This document shows positions 56,853 to 64,000 of a stretch of 64,000 bases of DNA, one piece after another (within the stretch, counting starts at the first letter, position 1; each line of letters opens with the position of its first letter). Origin of the DNA: Sanguinoderma infundibulare. Lineage: Eukaryota > Basidiomycota > Agaricomycetes > Polyporales > Polyporaceae. The translations under genes and the position numbers were made by a program. The notes under the pieces were generated by a model. The model ran no database searches, was not told the origin of the DNA, and was given only the letters and a program-made list of their open reading frames with translations. The stretch is from positions 3,410,001 through 3,474,000 of the forward strand of contig JAVLRN010000001.1 of NCBI GenBank assembly GCA_032821775.1, read 5' to 3'.

Positions 56853-57876
56853 ATGTCGAGCAGCAAGACGGTCGTCCTCGTCACTGGATGCTCGAAAGGA
56901 GGCATTGGTTTCTCCTTGTGCGTTAAGACGTCCCTTCAAACATCAAGCAAATGCTGATCTGAACGATATCAGGTGCGAAGCGTTCGCGTCGAAGGGATGC
57001 ACGGTGTACGCGACGTCCCGCAAGCTCGAAGCCATGGATGGCTTCTCCAGCGACAGGATACACAGGCTAGCTCTTGATGTCACCAATGAAGAGCAGATCA
57101 GGGCCGTTGTTACCACCATCGTCGAGGCGGAGGGCCAGATAGACACCCTCGTCAACAACGCGGCAATGAGCTGCAGAGGTGGGTCGATCATACGCCTTGA
57201 ACTGTTGAAGCCGTTCCAACCCTTCTTAACGCATGGCAGGAACACTGTTTGACGTCCCTATGGAGTCTTGGCAGGAAATGTACGAGACAAACGTCTTTTC
57301 GATCGTCCGCATGTCAAAAGCCGTCATCCCTCACATGGCCGCCCGGAAGCGGGGGACGATCGTCAATGTAGGCTCAATCACCGGTCAGATGTAAGCGGTC
57401 TTCATGGCATAGTACCAACCCAGTTCTTTTTACTAAGGATATTGTGCGATAGTCCGGCGCCTTTCATAGGCGTGTACAGCTCAACGAAAGCGGCCGTCCA
57501 CTCCATCACCGACACGCTCTACATGGAGTGCGCGCCACTCAATATCGACGTCGTGCTCCTCGCACCAGGTCTCGTTCGATCCTCCATCTCCCGCAAATCG
57601 GTATCGAACGTATCTGCCACTTCTGACCTTTACTCCGACTACATCGAGTCTGTGACTACACCCATAGCCGCCGGCTTTAGTATGGCACCCATGGAGACCG
57701 ACGCCTTCGCCAAGGAGGTTGTCGGTGTTTTGCTTCGTCCAAGGGTGCCGAGGTACTTGACGTTGGCACCGTTGGCCCAAAGATGGAGATTGTTCGAATG
57801 GCTTCCGCGGGGGTGGGTTTTGCGGTACTTGTGGAGGATCCTAGCTGAAGGCCCGAGGAAGATGGTCGGGAAGTAA
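56853..57876 (+). CDS. Short-chain dehydrogenase/reductase 3 (AYR1-like)
   Basis: Third paralog, on the opposite strand and across FCP1 from the other two. Exons 56853-56917, 56973-57178, 57240-57390, 57453-57876; 846 nt, 281 residues. Exon lengths 65, 206 and 151 and intron phases match SDR2 exactly. Motifs: VTGCSKGGIGFSL, LDVTNEEQI, catalytic YSSTK in GVYSSTKAAVHS, YMECAPLNIDVVLLAPG. The usual NNAG is NNAA here, and the loop before the catalytic Tyr lacks the PWGG of the other two (PAPFIGVY), so its pocket may differ. The C-terminus (RLFEWLPRGWVLRYLWRI) is like SDR2. Convergent with the metalloprotease gene 95 bp away. Confidence 0.9.
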
Positions 57877-57971
57877 GGCTGGCTTTTCCAGACGAAGTCC
57901 AAGTCCATAAATACCACGGAGTGTTCCACGTATAGTACAGAGAGCGGTATACAACAGGATATCGTAGGGAG

Positions 57972-58888
57972 TCAATCACGGATCTCCTCTAGGTGCTCTT
58001 TGTACAGTTTCCAAAGCTTCGACACCTTCCTACCAGTAACGTCCTTGAAGACATGGTGGTTGTATTCTATGTCGTTCATGCTTTCGTTCAGTTCGCGAAT
58101 CGAACCGTCTCCGTACCGACGCTCGATCCAGTCGAGGAAGTACGCCGTCTTCTGATAGCCACCGTCCCAGTCGCCTTCGGCCTCCCTCTTCCAATGGGGA
58201 GGTTCGTATCCGGCATTGAGGCGGACCCAGTCTGTATCTCGCGCATGATTAGCTCGCCACTCAAACGGAAAGCGGAGGACGAGAGAAGGACCTGCGATGC
58301 CCTCGATAAGGCCGCCGGGAGCTTTGCCCTTGCCATTGTATTGGTAGCAATGGACCATCTCGTGAACGAGGACGCCGAGGATCTCATCTTTGGCGCGTGA
58401 CTCTGAGTTGCGGATGTGGTCGAGGGAGAAGTGTATCTCCTTTGTCGTCGGAGAGCCGAACGTGTGCGCGACTCCGGGCATGGGCCGGAGGACGAGGGTG
58501 ATCAACTGCACGCTGGTCGGTCAGAACGAGATGCATGCGGCGCGGGCACCCGCCAGAAGTTGAAAGAACGTGTCATAAGGACAACGGCGTGACGCGACGC
58601 GAGTTGCAGAGTGGCGGCCGGCAGGAGGATGACGGCAAGAGAAGCATGCGAAACGGACGTAAGACGGAGATTCGGGTGAATGGCAAGGATCGAGACCTAC
58701 TTTCTCGGGACAGTCTGCTCCGTGTAGAGCCAGGTGCACACCGTGGTGGCGGCATGGCGCAATGCTTCGTCGACACGAATGTTATCGAGGAAGATCTTGG
58801 CACCAGGATGGGCGAGGTCTTCAATGCGGACGTTGAATGTTGGAATTGGCCATTGAGGCTCTGGGCCAGACGATGGCGGAGGCGGCAT
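57972..58888 (-). CDS. Basic-secretory-protein-type metalloprotease
   Basis: Plant PBSP-like family (PF04450 type), a zincin fold. Three exons: 58701-58888, 58292-58512, 57972-58231; 669 nt, 222 residues. The zinc motif HEMVHCYQYNGKGKAPGGLIEGIADWVRL contains HExxH and the family's third ligand region (GGLIEGIAD); the join across the 60-bp intron 58232-58291 creates IADWVRLNAGYEPPHW, which an unspliced reading lacks. Other blocks: AHPGAKIF, LVLRPMPGVAHTFG, KTAYFLDWIERRYGDGSIRELNESM. No clear signal peptide follows the chosen ATG (MPPPPSSGPEPQW); upstream frame stays open but has no better ATG nearby. Substrate unknown. Divergent from the beta-xylosidase. Confidence 0.85.
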
Positions 58889-59285
58889 GCAGGAGAGAGA
58901 TGGGACCGGCTGGTAAACGTTGAGGATGAACTCTGTACTTGCCTCCCAAATCGGGCAGAGAGAGGTCACGGGGATTGATGGGGCGTGACACTGCGTCTGC
59001 GGCAGGCCATGGGTCGATTCTCCCGTCTTCGCCAGCTGAGGAGACTTCTCCCGTCCGTGCCGCCAACAAAGTCGAAAGTCTCTTTCCAAATATTCTGAAA
59101 ACAACCTCCTGATCACCTCAGCTGACCGGTATAACGATAGTCGGTCCCTCTCCCGCGAGTCGCCACAACCGTGCCCACGACGTTCTCCTTCGCGGCCCCA
59201 ACTTGGGTGCAAGCACTTCCATGTCAGACCCTCCCGACAATTTTCCTGGGCCGTCGCATTCCGGCAATAAGAAGGCCAGCTCACG
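58889..59285. promoter_or_regulatory. Divergent promoter region of metalloprotease and beta-xylosidase
   Basis: 397 bases between two divergent start codons. No TATA box or known activator site was recognised. The arrangement allows shared control of two possibly extracellular hydrolases, which is inference. Confidence 0.4.
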
Positions 59286-62054
59286 ATGTGCGTATTCGAC
59301 TGGCTCCTAAGCCTCCTGCCTGTCTGGATGGCATACGGTCTCCGACGTCTTTCCGCCTTCCTCGCCGCTCTCGCGGTTGGATCCTCGTCCGTATCTGGCT
59401 ATGCTTTTCCGGACTGTGTCAATGGTCCACTCGCCAACAACTCCGTCTGTGACACCTCAAAGGATGCCGTCGCTCGTGCTACTGCCCTGATCGATCTTTG
59501 GACCGATGCAGAGCTCACGAACAACACGGTGAATGCCTCTCCCGGCGTTCCACGGCTTGGACTTCCTGCATACAACTGGTGGTCCGAAGGTCTCGTAGGT
59601 AGCACATCACTACCTTGGAGTACCTTCTTATTCCCTTCTTTTTTTCCTGTTAGCATGGAGTTGCCCTCAGCCCTGGTGTCACCTTCGCTGCCTCCGGCAA
59701 CTTCAGCTATTCAACGTCCTTCCCCCAACCTATCCTCATGGGTGCTGCCTTCGACGATCCTCTCATCCAGGTTATAGCTTCCATCATATCCACCGAAGCC
59801 CGCGCTTTCAACAATGCTGGCCGCGCAGGACTCGACTACTGGACACCGAACATCAACCGTGAGTTTATTCTCTTCCTATGACGTCGTCCATTAACCGAGT
59901 AACCCTTTGACACGCCTGTCTGTTCAGCTTTCAAGGATCCTCGCTGGGGTCGTGGCCAGGAGACCCCGGGAGAAGACCCTTTCCATCTCCAGAACTATGT
60001 ATACAACCTCATCGTCGGTCTTCAAGGCGGTCTGGACCCCAAACCGTACTTCAAGGTCGTGGCCGACTGCAAGCACTTTGCTGCCTACGACCTCGACAAC
60101 TGGGAAGGTGTCGTTCGTTACGGCTTCAATGCCATAGTCACACAGCAGGATCTCTCGGAATACTACCTTCCTCCGTTCCAGACTTGCGTACGCGACGCCA
60201 AGGTTGCCAGCGTCATGTGCTCGTACAATGCCGTGAACGGTATACCGTCGTGCGCCAACAAGTTCCTGTTGCAAGATATCCTTCGGGACTCCTGGGGCTT
60301 TGACGACGACAGATGGGTGACGAGCGATTGTGATGCAGTTGAGAACATCTACAGCCCCCACAACTACACGGATGACCCGGCGCAAGCCGCAGCAGACGCT
60401 TTGCTCGCAGGCACGGACATCGACTGTGGGACTTTCTCGTCCACCTACCTCCCTGACGCCCTTGCGCGCGGTCTTGTCAACATCACCGATCTCAAGCGAG
60501 CGGCAATCCGCCAATACGCTTCTCTTGTCAGGTACACCATCTTCTTCCGTCTTCAAAGACGCCAGGAAAGTGATTTGAATACGTTCATCACAGGCTCGGC
60601 TACTTCGACCCGCCGGAATCGCAGCCATTCCGCCAGCTCGGGTGGTCGGACGTCAACACACCACAGGCACAGCAGCTTGCGCGCACTGCGGCCGTCGAAG
60701 GCATCGTCCTGCTCAAGAACGACGGCACGCTTCCATTTGCCCAACATATCCGCAAGCTCGCTTTGATCGGACCATGGGCCAACGCCACGATGCTCATGCA
60801 GGGCAACTACTACGGCATCGCCCCGTACCTCATCAGCCCCCTCCTTGGCGCCCAGCAAGCCGGATTCGAGGTCGAGTACGTTCTCGGTACCAACGTCACC
60901 ACAGCCAACGACACGAGCGGCTTTGCGGCGGCGCTCGCGGCAGCGAAGCGCGCGGACGCCGTGGTCTTCGCCGGAGGCCTCGACGAAACCGTCGAGCGCG
61001 AGTCGGTGGACAGGCTGAACGTGACTTGGCCCGGGAATCAGCTCGACCTGGTCGCGCAGCTCGCAGGTGTCGGCAAGCCGTTGGTTGTCGCGCAGTTCGG
61101 AGGCGGTCAACTGGACGACTCGGCGTTGAAGGCCGACCGCGGGGTGCGTGCCACATCCGCAACTTTCTTTGCCACTTCACCTCCTCCCAATCTCTCCATA
61201 GCACGCTGCGGCGTGGTTACGCGCATATATCCCCATTCATCTTGGTCTACCCGGCAGATCTTCGCCTTAATTCCTTCTCGGCAATGAATTTCCACAAACT
61301 CTGACGCGTTTGACGTTGACATGCTATGCCGCATGTCTCCCAACAGGTGAATGCCATCATCTGGGGCGGATACCCGGGTCAGAGCGGCGGCGCAGCGCTC
61401 TTCGACATCCTCACTGGCAAGGCCGCGCCCGCCGGACGCCTGCCCATCACGCAGTACCCCGCCGAGTACGCGCTTCAAGTGCCCATGACGGACATGACGC
61501 TCCGTCCGAGCGCCACCAACCCTGGACGGACGTACAAGTGGTACAGCGGCACGCCCATCTTCGAGTTCGGCTTCGGGCTGCACTACACGACCTTCTCGTT
61601 CGCGTGGGCCGCGACCGCGCACGCGGACAGCCCCGCCGCGAGTTACACGATCGACGACCTGGTCGCGCGCGGAAACAACGGCAGCGCGCCGTTCCTCGAC
61701 CTCGCGCCGCTCGACACGTTTGCGGTGCGCGTGACGAACACGGGTAAGGTGACGTCAGACTACGTCTCGCTGCTCTTCGCGAGCGGAACGTTCGGCCCCG
61801 CGCCGCATCCGAACAAGCAGCTCGTGGCGTACACGCGTGTGCACGGGCTCGCCCCGGGCAAGAGCGCGATCGCGGAGCTGACGGTGACGCTCGGGGCGAT
61901 CGCACGGGCGGACGAGAGCGGGGCGAAGTGGGTGTACCCGGGGACGTACACGCTCGCGTTGGACACCAGCGGCGAGCTGAAGCACACGTTTGAGTTGGCT
62001 GGGGAGGCGAAGAAGATTGCGGATTGGCCGGCGGATACGGGTTCTTCGGCGTAG
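59286..62054 (+). CDS. GH3 beta-xylosidase, secreted
   Basis: Exo-acting 1,4-beta-xylosidase that releases xylose from xylo-oligosaccharides in hemicellulose breakdown. Five exons: 59286-59594, 59654-59858, 59928-60531, 60594-61143, 61347-62054; 2376 nt, 791 residues. A signal peptide is likely in residues 1-43 (LSAFLAALAVGSSSVSGYA), perhaps from the internal Met of MAYGLRRL. GH3 hallmarks: [49 protein letters not shown], and the nucleophile region WVTSDCDAVENIY. The second domain has VEGIVLLKNDG and WGGYPGQSGGAAL; a fibronectin-III-like C-terminus follows (FGFGLHYTTFSF, VTNTGKVTSDYVSLLF). NxS/T sites are frequent, as expected of a secreted protein. Intron 4 is unusually long (203 bp). Confidence 0.94.
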
Positions 62055-62664
62055 GCAGTAGTGGTCGAGTCGCGCCTAGGTAGTCGTCCGTCCCCCCTTC
62101 CATGGACCGTATTCGTCGTCGGCCTAGGGGCGATTATTGTAGTGTAGGCGATTGTGAAATCAGGGATAACCAAGTTGTCCAAGAAATCCCCTCGTTTCGT
62201 TCACGGGCAGGGAGATCTCGAGCGAAGGGGCTTTACTATGCGTACTAAAGAAGTTTGAAACCTGGGGCTGGAATTGAGGACCAGTGACAAAGGGCTATTG
62301 ATCGGCTTCGAGAAGCATTCGCCAAGGTCGAGTAATACTAATTGCCGTCGAAGCACGCCTGGTACTAAACCAGATAGGGCCTACTGTAGATGCCGAAAGT
62401 CATGGAGAAAGACGCGAGATGTTTTGTCAAAGTGGTGTACTGGCACGAAATGGGGGGTATATGCACAATAGTAGACGTTTGTCAAGCAGTCTGATCAATT
62501 CCCAGAAGCCCTTTAGCAACACTCCAATAAGGTACAAGCAAACAAAAACGAGATAGCGAGATCATAGCTGAAACACAGGTATACCGAATCCACCAGCAAA
62601 TAGATACCGTTTACATTCCAAGCCCTCCACGAAGTCCGAGTGAGGCCGTACCCCAACGAGCGGC
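62055..62664. other. Intergenic, convergent 3' ends
   Basis: 610 bases between the xylosidase stop and the laccase stop; nothing recognised. Confidence 0.5.
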
Positions 62665-64000
62665 CTACTGGTCGTCAGGCGACAGCGCGTCGTACGTCGG
62701 GCAGAGGTCCGACCACGCCTGGGGCACAGGGTTCGCTGCGGCAGCGTCGGGAGTGTCCTCGGCCATGACGACGGCGAAGCCCGCGTCGAGGTGGAAGTCG
62801 ATGTGGCAGTGGAGGAACCACGGGCCGGGGTTGTTGGTCTCGAAGCGGATCGTGACGTTATCTCCGGCGGCGGGCGTACCGGTCGAGACGACGTCGCGCC
62901 AGACGGGGTTGTCGTAGTTGTACTCGGTGGAGCCCGCGCTGCGCACCACAGCGAAGGCGTGCTGTCGAGCAATGTCGTGTGAGCATGGAGCCGCAGAGGA
63001 TAGAGCCAGGCGAGAAAAACGTGGACTTACACCGTGCAGGTGGAAGGGGTGGGGGGCGCCAGGAGCGTTGGCCGTGGCGGGGAACGAGAGCTCGATAGAC
63101 GAGTTGATAGGGAGCTCGTACAAGCTACCGGCGGGCATGAGGTTCTGGGCCGACTGCACACCACTCATGATCTGAAGGAGGACGGGGACGGTGGGAGGCA
63201 CGAAGCTCGCGTTGTTGATGAAGAAGTTGGTGCCGTTGAAGTTGAAGACCATGTTGATAGCCTTGTCGACACCTCCCGGAGTGGGCTGGCCGGGCTAAAC
63301 GAAGAATTAGCATCGACATGGATCCAACGCTCGGAGGAAATAATTAATACCGTCGTCATCGCGACGAAGGGGTGTAGATCGGTCTCCTTCAGAAGGTTCT
63401 CCGTCGTCTGTTGGGTGGTGACAGGGTCGATCGGCTCCGCCCCATCGTAGCGCAGGATGGCAGAGTTGATTCCGTCGGTAAACCCAACATTACCGAAGTT
63501 GGGGTTCGCCCGAATCCAATAGTTGTCGATGGTTTGGTTGGCTGTGAGCTGGTGTAAGATGTCCGCGTAAGCTTCAGCTTCAACCAGATACTTGCAGAAT
63601 GCTTACCACGAACGAGTAACGCTGAGCCGCGAAAATCTGGATCGTGTTGACAGTGACTGGCTGCGTCTCGATGCCGTCAGCTTCGATAACGCTGAGGTCG
63701 TGACCGTCAATGCTGAAAGTGTAGTTTGGGTCGCACGACAGCGATACAAGACGGAAGCGATAGCTGTTTGGCAATAGTTAATATTCGTCCTGGCCTATTG
63801 GACGTTGCAAATGCGCGTACCGCTTGCCCTGCGTGACGCTGATCACAGAGAGGGCAGCCGTCGACGTGCCAGGGCTACGACCCAGACCATTGATGAGAGT
63901 AGAGTCGGAACCAAGCCTGTGTCACATATAGAATGAGTATTGATATTCCTGAGAAGAGAAGGCAGAATAGATGATTGAACTCACGGGAAGCGCGGACCGA
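62665..64000 (-). CDS. Laccase, 3' part (5' end beyond right edge)
   Basis: Secreted blue multicopper oxidase (EC 1.10.3.2) that oxidises phenols and lignin-derived compounds with O2. Visible exons, minus strand: 63985-64000 (partial), 63821-63916, 63607-63763, 63351-63548, 63031-63294, 62665-62961; all introns GT-AG. The read covers [21 protein letters not shown], the substrate-loop region [21 protein letters not shown], and copper-ligand segments L3 (HPFHLHGHAF, interrupted by an intron) and L4 ([15 protein letters not shown]). The residue ten after the T1 cysteine is Phe, the class linked with high redox potential in white-rot laccases. Segments L1 and L2 lie outside the window. The close match to Trametes-type laccases is the best clue to the organism. 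Confidence 0.95.

Noticed and set aside
57972..58511. Reading the metalloprotease as one uninterrupted exon in this interval
   Set aside because: It would insert SLVLRFPFEWRANHA-type sequence into the zinc-site region; removing 58232-58291 restores the family sequence EGIADWVRLNAGY.

Overview
The window is nuclear DNA of a filamentous basidiomycete, most likely a white-rot polypore (Polyporales; the laccase at the right edge reads like Trametes-type laccases). The reasons are: GC-rich, intron-dense genes with 50-70 bp GT-AG introns and many tiny exons, a PacC/Rim101 factor, a wood-decay secretome block (laccase, GH3 beta-xylosidase), and lineage-type families such as F-box-less leucine-rich proteins. 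No bacterial operon, CRISPR array, intact transposon or viral gene was seen. Gene models were built by hand from splice sites. For every complete spliced model the exon lengths sum to a multiple of three.

Layout. 1-6 kb: 3' end of the nuclear-pore gene POM152 (+), inorganic pyrophos-phatase (-) and homocitrate synthase of lysine synthesis (-) with a perfect Gcn4-type site upstream. 6-9.5 kb: sparse accessory DNA with a small RNase H1 N-terminal-domain gene (-) and a degenerate tRNA-like Pol III element. 9.5-18.5 kb: three diverged leucine-rich paralogs (-), each with a TATA box, with a NIPA-type magnesium transporter (+) between the first and second. 18.8-30.6 kb: gamma-tubulin complex GCP4 (-), rRNA-processing RRP1 (+), a 76-residue membrane protein (-), a TBC-domain protein (-), 5-hydroxyisourate hydrolase (+), an unknown disordered protein (-) and microsomal glutathione S-transferase 3 (-). 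32-40 kb: ribosome-assembly RRB1 (+), proteasome activator PA28 (-, eleven exons), a putative small membrane protein (+) and TAF1 of TFIID (+). 40-48.9 kb: a long leader region dense in PacC-type hexamers, the pacC gene (+), an unknown conserved nuclear protein (+) and myosin regulatory light chain (-). 49-58 kb: tRNA-Asp (-), two short-chain dehydrogenases (-), the RNA polymerase II CTD phosphatase FCP1 (+), a third short-chain dehydrogenase (+) and a degenerate copy of the neighbouring metalloprotease gene. 58-64 kb: basic-secretory-protein metalloprotease (-), GH3 beta-xylosidase (+) and the 3' part of a laccase gene (-, continuing past the right edge).

Most of the window is housekeeping (nuclear pore, transcription, ribosome assembly, proteasome, cytoskeleton, lysine and purine catabolism). 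The parts that differ most between related fungi are the leucine-rich trio, the three dehydrogenases, the RNase H1-N gene region and the secreted enzymes at the right end. I found no convincing new multi-gene system. The best leads are the PacC-site cluster in front of pacC, the microexon structure of PA28 (with a possible gene whose start codon overlaps it), a GC-AG intron in TAF1, and the dehydrogenase family with a metalloprotease relic.
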